A stretch of 64,000 nucleotides of DNA, taken from NCBI GenBank assembly GCA_019187665.1, contig JABARH010000017.1, forward strand, positions 81,205-145,204. Direction: 5' to 3'. The position numbers were made by a program, and so were the translations under genes. Below the pieces are notes generated by a model. It was not told where the DNA came from. It searched no databases and saw only the letters and a program-made list of their open reading frames with translations. Each line of letters begins with the position of its first letter. Position 1 is the stretch's first letter. The stretch comes from Anaerolineales bacterium (GTDB lineage: Bacteria; Chloroflexota; Anaerolineae; Anaerolineales; Villigracilaceae). Of this stretch, positions 38,731 through 48,563 are shown piece after piece.

Positions 38731-39660
38731 TTAAAGCGAGCGCGTCTTGATCGGCGCGGTCATGGCTTTGGCGATGTCTGCCGCCAGGCGTGCATTATTG
38801 AGCAGGAAGGAAATATTGGCGCGCGTGGATCTTCCATCGCTCAACTCGTTCACGCGCCGGAGCAGGAAGGGCGTGACGGCTTGTCCGCGAATCCCTCTTT
38901 CGATGGCTTCCTGTGAGGCCTGCTCTTCAATTGGATCGATCTCTTCACGGGAAATCTCGAACTCTGCGGAAATCGGCTGGCAAACCAAAATTCCGGATTG
39001 CAAACCGAGGCTCCAATGCGCGCGCACAAAATCCGCGACCTCTTGAGGCGAGTCGACTCGCGCGCTGACTTTCAGTCCACTGTGACGCGAGAAGAAGGCG
39101 GGGAATTCGTCTGTGCCGTAGCCGAGGACGGGCACTCCGTTTGTTTCGAGCAGTTCCAAAGTGGAGGGCAGATCTAAAATGGATTTTGCGCCCGCGCAGA
39201 CCACAATGACCGGGAGAGTCGCCAGCGCCTGCATGTCGGTCGAGATGTCCATGCGGGATTCTTTGTGGACGCCGCCGATGCCGCCGGTGGCAAAAACCTT
39301 GATGCCAATTTTGTGCGCGGCAAACATCGTCCCGGCCACGGTTGTCCCGCCGTTGATCTTTTTGGTGAGCGCGGTTGCAAAGTCGCGCAGGCTGACTTTG
39401 ATGGCGGGATTGCTTGCAAGCGATTCTAATTCCGAGTCTGTTAAACCAATGTGAATAGAACCGTTCAGCAAGGCGACGGTGGCGGGAATCGCTCCGCGAC
39501 TGCGGACGCCCGCTTCCATGTCGCGCGCGAGGCGAAGATTGTGAGGCGCGGGGAGTCCGTGTGTGATGACGGTCGATTCGAGCGCGACGACAGGTTGATC
39601 CTGTTTTAAGGCGCGGCGGATTTCGTCTGTGACGAGGAAGGAGAAATGCGTGGAATTCAC
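38731..39660 (-). CDS. psuG: Pseudouridine-5'-phosphate glycosidase
   Basis: 309 aa, GTG start at 39660, normal family length. Motifs: VVALESTVITHGLP, GAIPATVALLNGSIHIGL, TKKINGGTTVAGTM (with the catalytic Lys), KVFATGGIGGVH, VCAGAKSILDLPSTLELLE and GVPVLGYGTDEFPAFFS. It cleaves pseudouridine 5'-phosphate to uracil and ribose 5-phosphate. It lies 73 bp behind the kinase gene on the same strand, forming the pseudouridine salvage pair. Confidence 0.95.
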   Translation of the reverse strand: MNSTHFSFLVTDEIRRALKQDQPVVALESTVITHGLPAPHNLRLARDMEAGVRSRGAIPATVALLNGSIHIGLTDSELESLASNPAIKVSLRDFATALTKKINGGTTVAGTMFAAHKIGIKVFATGGIGGVHKESRMDISTDMQALATLPVIVVCAGAKSILDLPSTLELLETNGVPVLGYGTDEFPAFFSRHSGLKVSARVDSPQEVADFVRAHWSLGLQSGILVCQPISAEFEISREEIDPIEEQASQEAIERGIRGQAVTPFLLRRVNELSDGRSTRANISFLLNNARLAADIAKAMTAPIKTRSL

Positions 39661-39733
39661 CGGAGGGTACTATTGCAGAATAAACCGACGCTGGAGAGAT
39701 TCATCCATGCCGCAATGCGAGTCGGCGGCATGG

Positions 39734-40663
39734 CTAGATCACCAGTTGATCGTAGAGTTTTTCGAGGCTGAGATCAGGGAGGACCGCGCCCGAGTGGCGC
39801 AGGGTGAGCGACGCGGCGGAAACGCCGAGGCGCAGCGCGTCGTCAATTTCCATTTCGTTGACGAGGCCAAACAGAACGGCGGCGGTCAGCGCGTCGCCCG
39901 CGCCGGTGGGGTCGAGGATGGGCGTCTGGATGGCGGGGATGTGCCCGCTGGTTTCGGCGGCGGCGTAAACCACGCCAAATTCGGCGAGGGTGACGAGGAC
40001 GATATTGACGCCTGCGTTGCGCAGCGCGCGCGCGGCCTCCAGCGCGGCGCGCGCGTCGGACGCTTCGAAAATCTGACCTGTGAGGGCCGCGGCTTCCGCG
40101 GCGTTGCACGTGACGAGGTGAAGTTTGCCGAGATGGGGTTTCAAGCGCTGCGCCAGCGCGCTGGATGCGGAATCGGCGCAAACGGGAAGATTCGCCTTCC
40201 GGGCTAATGTCACTGCGGTTTTGAGCGTGGCTTCCGGCAGGCTGCCATCCACGAAAACAAGGCTGGCGTCGTCGAAGAGTCTGGCGTGTTGCTGGAGGGC
40301 TTCGGGTGTGAGTTCGGACATGACGCGCATATCGTCCACCGCGAAACGCAGGTGGGCGCGCGAATCCAGGACGCCCATATAGAAGCCTGTTGGGTAGAGG
40401 TCGGTGCGCAGGATAGCAGACACGTCTACGCCCGCGGCTTGTGTGTACTCGAGCAGTTCGTCGCCGGGGCGATCCCTGCCAATTACGCTGACCAGATTGA
40501 CGGGTTGGCCCAGCCGCGCGAGGTTTTCAGCCACATTGCGCGCCACGCCGCCGTACGAGGCTCGGATGCGCGCCGGGTTGGACGCGCCGGGCATGAGTTC
40601 CGCGTCGAGGCGGCCAACGATGTCGAGGCAGGCGGCGCCGAGGAGGAGGATGTGTTCGCTCAT
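39734..40663 (-). CDS. psuK: PfkB-family kinase, probable pseudouridine kinase
   Basis: 309 aa from ATG 40663, 7 nt after TATAAC. Ribokinase-fold hallmarks: LLGAACLDIVGRLDAEL, GGVARNVAENLARLG (substrate Gly-Gly/Asn) and DPTGAGDALTAAVLFGL (ATP anion hole and catalytic Asp). Adjacency to psuG makes pseudouridine the probable substrate; sequence alone would allow other nucleosides or sugars. Confidence 0.85.
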   Translation of the reverse strand: MSEHILLLGAACLDIVGRLDAELMPGASNPARIRASYGGVARNVAENLARLGQPVNLVSVIGRDRPGDELLEYTQAAGVDVSAILRTDLYPTGFYMGVLDSRAHLRFAVDDMRVMSELTPEALQQHARLFDDASLVFVDGSLPEATLKTAVTLARKANLPVCADSASSALAQRLKPHLGKLHLVTCNAAEAAALTGQIFEASDARAALEAARALRNAGVNIVLVTLAEFGVVYAAAETSGHIPAIQTPILDPTGAGDALTAAVLFGLVNEMEIDDALRLGVSAASLTLRHSGAVLPDLSLEKLYDQLVI

Positions 40664-40670
40664 GGGGCAA

Positions 40671-40676
40671 GTTATA
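40671..40676 (-). promoter_or_regulatory. -10 box of psuK
   Basis: Minus-strand TGGTATAAC (box 40676-40671), 7 nt before ATG 40663; leaderless. Confidence 0.5.
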
Positions 40677-40766
40677 CCAGAAGTTAGAGGGTTAATGAGG
40701 CTGAAGTTGATTCGGGCAGGCGCGGAGTCCTTCAAAATCGTAAGCCTATGCTGGATGGCTTTGCTG

Positions 40767-40796
40767 TATAATAAATTTTAACATTTGCGCGGGAGA
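40767..40796 (+). promoter_or_regulatory. -10 box and ribosome site of the P-loop ATPase gene
   Basis: TATAAT at 40767-40772, followed by GGGAGAGGAT 5 nt before ATG 40806. Confidence 0.5.
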
Positions 40797-40805
40797 GGAT
40801 AAAAA

Positions 40806-42383
40806 ATGTCTGATCTGTCTCTGCTTCGGCACTATATCACCAAAGACGAGCCTTTTGGACCCATTGACACCTTTCAGGTGGGGGAAGTGGATATCGAGGT
40901 GCTCAAACTTTTGTTCGATAAACAAAATCGCATCTATAAGTCGTTCCGCGACCGCCCTTCCATCATCATGGGGCGGCGCGGTTCGGGGAAAACATCGTAT
41001 CTGCGCTCCGTTTATTTCGATGATCAATATAGCGATCGGATTGAAATTTCAACCGCCACGCTCCTGGAACAGATCGCCAGTATCGTTCAGGAATTGAGCC
41101 ATGACACCGTTTTCACGGAAACATTGGCAAAACTGTGGGAAAAGACATTGTGGACGTGCGCGCTGGCGTGGCTTCGAAGCAACAGCGAAACCCAGCCCGC
41201 TGACGCGACAGCGATTGACAACTACTTGAACTCTATGAACGTCAACCGCGGGGACTCAAATGATATTGTCTTGTGGAAGATCGCCGATCTGTACAAAGGC
41301 GAGGTCGAAAACAACCCAAAGAATGGGTTGTCGAATATATTGAAACTTTTCGATCAAAGGAACTTTAACGAGGCAAAGGCGGTGATCGTTGGGCAGTGCC
41401 GCTCAAAGGAAAAACGCATTGTCATTCTATTGGATTCGCTCGAAGATTTTAAATTGAATATCGAATCGGTCGAACGCGCCATTCAGGGTCTGCTGAAATG
41501 CGTCGGCGCGATGAACAACCCGCGCGAGGTGCTGGATGTCCGCCTGTGCCTGCCCACCGAGTTGAGCGGCAAGGTCTCCGGTTTGTCCAGCAATGCGATC
41601 AAAGACTTTAACCGTCAAGTAAAGCTGGAGTGGACGCCGAAGGAGTTAATTTCCCTCGGGGCTCAGCGGTTGATGTATTACATTGACATACATTATCCAC
41701 GTCTGCTAAAAGGAAGGTCCCCACAAGTGGAATTGTCGCGCGAAGAATCGCACGGGCTCTTCCGTATGGCGCTTCCAGAATGGATCACCAACCAGCGTGG
41801 CTTTAGAGAACAATCCATTTCCTACATTCTTCGTCATACGCAGTTATTGCCGCGCCATCTCCTGCTCATCCTCAATTCGGTTTTTAAACGGTCCGGCGCA
41901 ACACAATTGCTGTCTCCGTTCCCGGTCGAGGAGAAAAAGATCATCTATGGCATCCGCCAGGTGGAGGAAAAAATCGTCACGGAGATCTTTAGCGCGTTTA
42001 AAATGATTCATCCCACTGCCAAAGATGTCTGCGAGCGCTGTCTGCCCCATCTGCCTCGTGTTTTTTCAACCGGTGAACTCCGCAAGACATTTACTCAATA
42101 TGGAAAGGTTGTATTTCACGGGGGAGAATTTTTTGAATTCCGTCAAATGTTGATTGATATCGGCGCGATTGGGCGGGTCATGCCAGAGATGGAGACCGAT
42201 GTCTACATCAAGGGGAAATTCAAATACACCGCGGGTCACGAGTTGATGGTCAGCTACGAAGATCAACTATGCCTGCATCCCCTCTTCTCTGGAATTTATG
42301 TGAACAATGGAAAAGATGAACGCCCGGTCTATCCCGAGGGAAGCGGGATGAACGATCAGGATTACCGCAATCTTGACGATTGA
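40806..42383 (+). CDS. P-loop ATPase (Sll1717/KAP-like), unknown role
   Basis: 525 aa, soluble. It opens HYITKDEPFGPIDTF and has Walker A GRRGSGKT (56-63) and Walker B RIVILLDSLED (about 203-213) with a following Glu. After the NTPase core (to about residue 300) comes a helical region (SISYILRHTQLLPRHLLLILNSVF) and a winged-helix-like C-terminus. The layout resembles STAND/KAP ATPases and Sll1717-like proteins, several of which act in stress or anti-phage roles. The DNA looks richer in A and T than its neighbours, which may mean transfer. It ends 11 bp from the convergent SPFH gene pair. Confidence 0.7.
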   Translation: MSDLSLLRHYITKDEPFGPIDTFQVGEVDIEVLKLLFDKQNRIYKSFRDRPSIIMGRRGSGKTSYLRSVYFDDQYSDRIEISTATLLEQIASIVQELSHDTVFTETLAKLWEKTLWTCALAWLRSNSETQPADATAIDNYLNSMNVNRGDSNDIVLWKIADLYKGEVENNPKNGLSNILKLFDQRNFNEAKAVIVGQCRSKEKRIVILLDSLEDFKLNIESVERAIQGLLKCVGAMNNPREVLDVRLCLPTELSGKVSGLSSNAIKDFNRQVKLEWTPKELISLGAQRLMYYIDIHYPRLLKGRSPQVELSREESHGLFRMALPEWITNQRGFREQSISYILRHTQLLPRHLLLILNSVFKRSGATQLLSPFPVEEKKIIYGIRQVEEKIVTEIFSAFKMIHPTAKDVCERCLPHLPRVFSTGELRKTFTQYGKVVFHGGEFFEFRQMLIDIGAIGRVMPEMETDVYIKGKFKYTAGHELMVSYEDQLCLHPLFSGIYVNNGKDERPVYPEGSGMNDQDYRNLDD

Positions 42384-42394
42384 AGCGGCGAGAG

Positions 42395-43789
42395 TTACCG
42401 CTCCGCGTTATGCTGGTCGTTAAGATATTTTTGCAGTTGTTCGAGGGCCCCAAGTGACTCTTGCGCCAGATAGGCGCGGGTCAGTGGATCACGCAGGCTT
42501 CGATCCAGAACGCGCGACAGGGAGAGAAGCACCGGTTCGGTAAACTGCCCGGTATTATTCTGCTGCAATCCTTTGGCGATCGCCACAATGATATCGCGCT
42601 GGGCATTGGCGCGTGTTTTTTCGATCTGTTCGATGCTGTACGCTTTGGTAGTTCCGTCAATACGCGTCATGTGCCCCTGTTTCTCGGCCTTCCAATACTC
42701 CTTTTGGTAATGTTCAACCTCCGGGGGAATCTCCACTTTGGTGACCTGAAAATCAATGATGTAAACGCCGAACGCCCTGGTTAGTTCATTGAGCGCAAAC
42801 TTGATCTCCGCGTCAAATTCCTTCGACTGAATCGGCCCTGGCTGATTATCTGCCGCGAACAGTTCGTCGAATTTGCGGCTGCCGATATAATCCGGCACGA
42901 CCGATGTGACCTGCCCCCAGGCAGCATCGGTCCACGTAAATTCTTCAGGCTCTTCCTCCGGACATGTTGGCCAGCGCACCGCAAATCGTTCGACCGCCTT
43001 TTTTACGGCTAACGGATCAAAGGGGAAGATCAATTTTCCCTCCGGATCCTTTTTCTGCGGGTCGCCGATGCGACACTCCAGGCGAATCGTCAGGTCAATG
43101 CGAATGCCGTCCTTGGTCCAGGCTCTGACATGATCCTCGCGTACCTTGGGGCGAAGGTCCACCACGTATCTGATCGTTTCATACCATTCCAAAAAGGGAA
43201 TTCTTTCGCCGGGGCCGACCACCCGCGAAAAACGGTTGCCTCGTTCCAGATAGAGCGCGTACCCGTCGTAGATGATCAAGAGCAGCGGGCCGCCCAGGGT
43301 GCGCGCCATCCAGGCGGGCCATTCATCGGGTTTAACGATCCCCCCGTCGCGCACCATCAAGTACCGGAATTGAAACAACGGCGTGAACGGGTGCGGCAAC
43401 CTGAATTTTCCGTTGAGGCGGTATTGAATGACGACAGCCGGGTCAATGCCTTCCGAGGGTTGATGAAAGTCGGCGAAGAACGCGGTCGCCGCTTGATAGG
43501 CCCTTGAGCGGACCAGGCTTAATGCGACAAAGGCGAGGAGCAGGGCAAGCAGAAAAGCCGCCAGGCTGATTGCCGCAGCCAGTGTCTCGATAGACGCCCC
43601 AAGAGAACTGGAAACAAACTGGGTTAACGTGGGGGCCGCGCGCGCCGCAATATACCCAGCCACGACAAAAAGGCCGGCAAAAAAAACGTATTGGTAATGG
43701 CGGGCGTACCGGCCAAAATTTCGATAGGCGTGATCGCGCGTATAGAGCGTCTGCCACTCAAGAGGAACAGCGGAATATCGGAAGTTCAT
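42395..43789 (-). CDS. SPFH (band 7/prohibitin-like) membrane protein, second of a pair
   Basis: 464 aa from ATG 43789; GGGAG 8 nt upstream. Two helices (about 31-55 and 64-92) precede a region of about 80 residues and then an SPFH domain (about 185-390: RVVGPGERIPFLEWYETIRYVVDLRP, then AWTKDGIRIDLTIRLECRIGDP). A helical, likely coiled-coil segment (HYQKEYWKAEKQGHMTRIDGT) and a C-terminal oligomerisation region follow. Such proteins build ring or cage scaffolds in the membrane (HflK/C, flotillin). Its start lies 1 nt after the stop of the other SPFH gene, so they are one operon. Confidence 0.82.
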   Translation of the reverse strand: MNFRYSAVPLEWQTLYTRDHAYRNFGRYARHYQYVFFAGLFVVAGYIAARAAPTLTQFVSSSLGASIETLAAAISLAAFLLALLLAFVALSLVRSRAYQAATAFFADFHQPSEGIDPAVVIQYRLNGKFRLPHPFTPLFQFRYLMVRDGGIVKPDEWPAWMARTLGGPLLLIIYDGYALYLERGNRFSRVVGPGERIPFLEWYETIRYVVDLRPKVREDHVRAWTKDGIRIDLTIRLECRIGDPQKKDPEGKLIFPFDPLAVKKAVERFAVRWPTCPEEEPEEFTWTDAAWGQVTSVVPDYIGSRKFDELFAADNQPGPIQSKEFDAEIKFALNELTRAFGVYIIDFQVTKVEIPPEVEHYQKEYWKAEKQGHMTRIDGTTKAYSIEQIEKTRANAQRDIIVAIAKGLQQNNTGQFTEPVLLSLSRVLDRSLRDPLTRAYLAQESLGALEQLQKYLNDQHNAER

Positions 43790-43790
43790 T

Positions 43791-45521
43791 TTATTTCTCC
43801 CGGTTGCGGTTTGCAAAAAACACATCATTCCAATCCTTGAAAAAGCGCGTTAGTCGGTCCCGTCTTTTCAAGTCAATCGCTTTCCCTTCGTCCTCCTCGC
43901 CGTCCTTGTTTTCGCCTTCCATCAATTCGTCATGAATGTCCTCAAGTGAGCTCAAGAAACGCATGGCAATCACGTGCTGGGGGAGGTCCTCATTAATTTT
44001 TTGCGTTGCCTTCAGCCCATCGGCAATGGCGGTGAGGATTTCCCGCTCGGCGTCGGCGCGGGCTTGCTGCTGCACCTTCTCTGATTCTGCCTCCGCATCC
44101 GCCAAAATCTTCTGTCTCTTCGTTTCCCATTCGGCGCCCCAGGTTTTGAGATGCTGCCTGGTGATGTCGTCCTCCTGCTCCTCTTTGGCGGGAATCTTGA
44201 AATCCACCACGCGCGCCACCAGCAGCAAAATCCCCGAGGCGCGCAGTGTTGTTTCCACGTTACGCTTGATCTCATGCGCGATGAGTTCCATCGCGTTGAC
44301 CAAAGGCGTGTCGAGGGCGGGACGCCACATCTCATCCAGATTCATCTTCTTGATCACCTGGCGCGTCTCGCCTTCAACCAGGTTCATCACACATTGATCC
44401 CAGTAGATCGGCGGAGCGCCCGCCTCTGTTTTTGTACTGGCCAATCCCAGCGCCGCCTGCACGCGTTGAGGAGAATACGGGAAGTTTCCGGTGATATTGG
44501 TCAGCTTATCGGCGCCGCGCAGGATCGGGTTCATGCGCCGCAGGGTCTCGTATTGTTCTTTGCTCCATTCCTGGTTATCAATGCGAAATGCCGTGAAATA
44601 CCGCACCTGGAAGCCAATTCCATCCCGGCTGACCGCCTCGATCTCGCGCGAACGAAGCTGCAGGCGCAGGTCAATCACCTGGTCGGGACGCTCCAACCTG
44701 CCGGGAAAAACCATGCCGGGGCCGGCGACGCGCTTGAACTGATTTCCGCCGGAGATGGCCACCACCTGATGGGCGCGTGTCCAGACCACCCCATTACGCA
44801 ACAATCTATTCAGCAAGGGAATCGGATAGTCGGCAAACTCCCAGGTGATGTCCCCGGTGATGCGCGGGCTGTACCGTTTCCAGGCGTGTCCGTCCACAAC
44901 GGTCATCGGAGATTGGATTCCCCATGTGTAGGAGGCCAGTGTATAAAATTTCTGTCGCTTTTCCTCGCGGCTTTCCGGGTCGGAGGCGGGAAGGATGATA
45001 GTGGACAGGCTGTATAGCGCGGCATAGTAGGTTGCGAGTATGGGCGCGGAAACGAAGAAGAGACCCATCCAAAAACCGCTGGCCCAGCCGATCAGGATGA
45101 TCGCGATATGCCCGATCACCGAGATCAGCCAGCGCTTGCTTCCGTGCTCGCGCCCCCAGATGAACGCAAAAGCGAAAAGGCCGAGGCAGAGAAATAACCA
45201 GCGGATGGAAGAAAAAAGCCACGACAGCTCGCTCCATGCCAAAGCCGTCGCTGCAGGAGTGGGCGGTTTGGAGAAAACGTAATAGATCAAATCGGCGAGC
45301 GACCAGACGAGCGCGATCCCCGCGCCGATCAATGCCGCCAGAAAAGCCTGCGAAACCAATTCCTGCTCGCGATGTTCTCTCACATATTTTTTCAGATTGG
45401 AGGCAAACAGATATGTCGGATAGGCGACGACAAGCAGTACAATCCCCCCCCATAGAAAGGCAACATCGAACAAGTGATTGGCCAGGGAAAAAACCGTTTC
45501 CAGTAATGTCATTTCGGGCAT
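43791..45521 (-). CDS. SPFH (band 7) membrane protein, first of a pair
   Basis: 576 aa from ATG 45521 (ATG 45512 is an alternative). Five or six helices occupy the first 185 residues, an unusually large membrane part for this family. The SPFH domain (about 245-440) shows FKRVAGPGMVFPGRLERPDQVIDLRLQLRSREIEAVSRDGIGFQV and a VVDFKIP strand. A coiled coil follows, rich in Ala, Glu and Lys (ADAEAESEKVQQQARADAE), then an acidic tail. Heteromeric assembly with the next gene is likely, as for HflK/HflC. No FtsH or NfeD partner is nearby. Confidence 0.82.
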   Translation of the reverse strand: MPEMTLLETVFSLANHLFDVAFLWGGIVLLVVAYPTYLFASNLKKYVREHREQELVSQAFLAALIGAGIALVWSLADLIYYVFSKPPTPAATALAWSELSWLFSSIRWLFLCLGLFAFAFIWGREHGSKRWLISVIGHIAIILIGWASGFWMGLFFVSAPILATYYAALYSLSTIILPASDPESREEKRQKFYTLASYTWGIQSPMTVVDGHAWKRYSPRITGDITWEFADYPIPLLNRLLRNGVVWTRAHQVVAISGGNQFKRVAGPGMVFPGRLERPDQVIDLRLQLRSREIEAVSRDGIGFQVRYFTAFRIDNQEWSKEQYETLRRMNPILRGADKLTNITGNFPYSPQRVQAALGLASTKTEAGAPPIYWDQCVMNLVEGETRQVIKKMNLDEMWRPALDTPLVNAMELIAHEIKRNVETTLRASGILLLVARVVDFKIPAKEEQEDDITRQHLKTWGAEWETKRQKILADAEAESEKVQQQARADAEREILTAIADGLKATQKINEDLPQHVIAMRFLSSLEDIHDELMEGENKDGEEDEGKAIDLKRRDRLTRFFKDWNDVFFANRNREK

Positions 45522-45583
45522 GAGATTACGCGTCTCCACCGCCGAGCAAATAACCCTGATGAGCGCAACGAGCAAAAGCAGTA

Positions 45584-45613
45584 TATACTGGCAGAATCCT
45601 CCTTGTCAAGGAA
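45584..45613 (+). promoter_or_regulatory. -10 box and ribosome site of the PHP gene
   Basis: TATACT at 45584-45589 and AAGGA about 5 nt before ATG 45617. Confidence 0.45.
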
Positions 45614-45616
45614 TGT

Positions 45617-47424
<1,808 letters not shown>

Positions 47425-47432
47425 TAGATCAT

Positions 47433-47945
47433 GGTTAATGGATCGTGGTTAAATGGATGAGTTTGGCTCGAATGTATCCGTAATATAGGCGGCAGGTTCT
47501 TCGTGGACATTGTAGCCTGCTGGGACTTCTTTTTCTCCCTGCTTGGAACGTTTGAGATAAGCAATGTAGTTGTTGAGCTGCTTTCCAAGCGACTCAGCAT
47601 GGGATGACATTTTTTGATAGGCTTCAACGGGCAGGAATTTCAATTCGTGAGCAAGGGCTATATGGCTTTGCACCTCGACCAAAGAGCCGCGCGCGAAGTA
47701 ACAAAAGCGGACATTGTCCAGAAAATGAAATCGGCCATGTCCCTCGGCAATATTGGCTGGGATACTGGACGCGGCGCGTTTTAATTGGTCAACCAGATTA
47801 TATTTTTCGCTGGCAGGCAGAATGGGGACGACCTCTTTATAAACAATGACTGCGAAATTCCTGGCATTAACCCAAACTTCCAATTTATCCAAGTTCATCA
47901 CCGTCATTCCATCCTCCATGAACTATTAACCACCATCCATTAACC
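47433..47945. mobile_element. Putative four-helix-bundle cassette bounded by 20-bp inverted repeats
   Basis: The left end (47433-47452) and right end (47926-47945) are inverted repeats matching at 19 of 20 positions; the right one reads TTAACCACCATCCATTAACC. They enclose a single gene and overlap its stop codon and the stop codon of the neighbouring cinA-like gene. The inside looks richer in A and T than tgt and cinA. No transposase is present. Confidence 0.55.
47449..47907 (-). CDS. Four-helix bundle protein (23S rRNA intervening-sequence type)
   Basis: 152 aa from ATG 47907, with GGAGG 5 nt upstream. The IVP/S23 family pattern is clear: NLDKLEVWVNARNFAVIVYK, LVDQLKRAASSIPANIAEGHGR, FCYFARGSLVEVQSHIALAHELKFL and LGKQLNNYIAYLKRSK. 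Members are small homopentameric helical bundles encoded in rRNA intervening sequences or as free cassettes; their function is unclear. Here it stands alone between tgt and cinA, within inverted repeats. Confidence 0.88.
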   Translation of the reverse strand: MTVMNLDKLEVWVNARNFAVIVYKEVVPILPASEKYNLVDQLKRAASSIPANIAEGHGRFHFLDNVRFCYFARGSLVEVQSHIALAHELKFLPVEAYQKMSSHAESLGKQLNNYIAYLKRSKQGEKEVPAGYNVHEEPAAYITDTFEPNSSI

Positions 47946-48440
47946 GCCGACGACTTTCCTCAAATATGCAATCACCATCTTCAACGCCGCATCGGCGGAC
48001 AACTCCTTGTTTGCGCGGCGATCTCCCTGCCAGAGAAATGATTCCGCCTGCTCGCCTGCCAGCGTGGACAAGCCAACCCAGGTTGTGCCGACCGGCTTGC
48101 CCGGCAGTCCGCCGCCGGGGCCGGCAATGCCGCTGACCGAAACGGCAATATCTGCGCCGAGGGCGGTGCGCGCGCCGCGCGCCATCTCGATGACCGTCTC
48201 GCGGCTGACGGCTCCGTAGGTTTTGAGCGTGTCCCACGAAACGCCGAGGCTGGCGACCTTCGCCTCATACGCGTACGAGACGAAGCCGCCGAGGAAATAA
48301 TCGGAGGAACCGGGCACGTCGGTGACGCGGTCCGCGATCAGCCCGCCCGTGCAAGATTCTGCGGTGGACAGTCTCCAGCCGCGCAGGCGGAGGAGGCGTC
48401 CGAGTTCCACTTCCAGTGACCGATCCAAAGTTAACTCCAC
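47940..48440 (-). CDS. CinA C-terminal family (NMN amidohydrolase-type) protein
   Basis: 166 aa from GTG 48440. An upstream GTG at 48470 is open but lies before the -10 box (minus-strand TATAAT, 48461-48456), so the later start is chosen. The core AESCTGGLIADRVTDVPGSS, GFVSYAYEAKVASLGV, AVSRETVIEMARGAR and SVSGIAGPGGG is the PncC domain that deamidates nicotinamide mononucleotide. The molybdopterin-binding N-domain of full CinA is absent, as in stand-alone PncC. Its stop codon lies in the right inverted repeat of the neighbouring cassette. Confidence 0.88.
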   Translation of the reverse strand: MELTLDRSLEVELGRLLRLRGWRLSTAESCTGGLIADRVTDVPGSSDYFLGGFVSYAYEAKVASLGVSWDTLKTYGAVSRETVIEMARGARTALGADIAVSVSGIAGPGGGLPGKPVGTTWVGLSTLAGEQAESFLWQGDRRANKELSADAALKMVIAYLRKVVGG

Positions 48441-48551
48441 GTAAGGAATGGGCTGATTATACTGTCCCACTTTGCAAGAGAACGATCGTGTTTCCGAAGG
48501 CGCGCGTCATTGCGCTCCAAGTCCGCTCTTTGTGCAAAAAAACGAAACAGG

Positions 48552-48557
48552 TATAAT
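48552..48557 (+). promoter_or_regulatory. -10 box of the Ser/Thr kinase gene
   Basis: GGTATAAT, with its box 6 nt before ATG 48564; leaderless. Confidence 0.6.
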
Positions 48558-48563
48558 TCGCCC

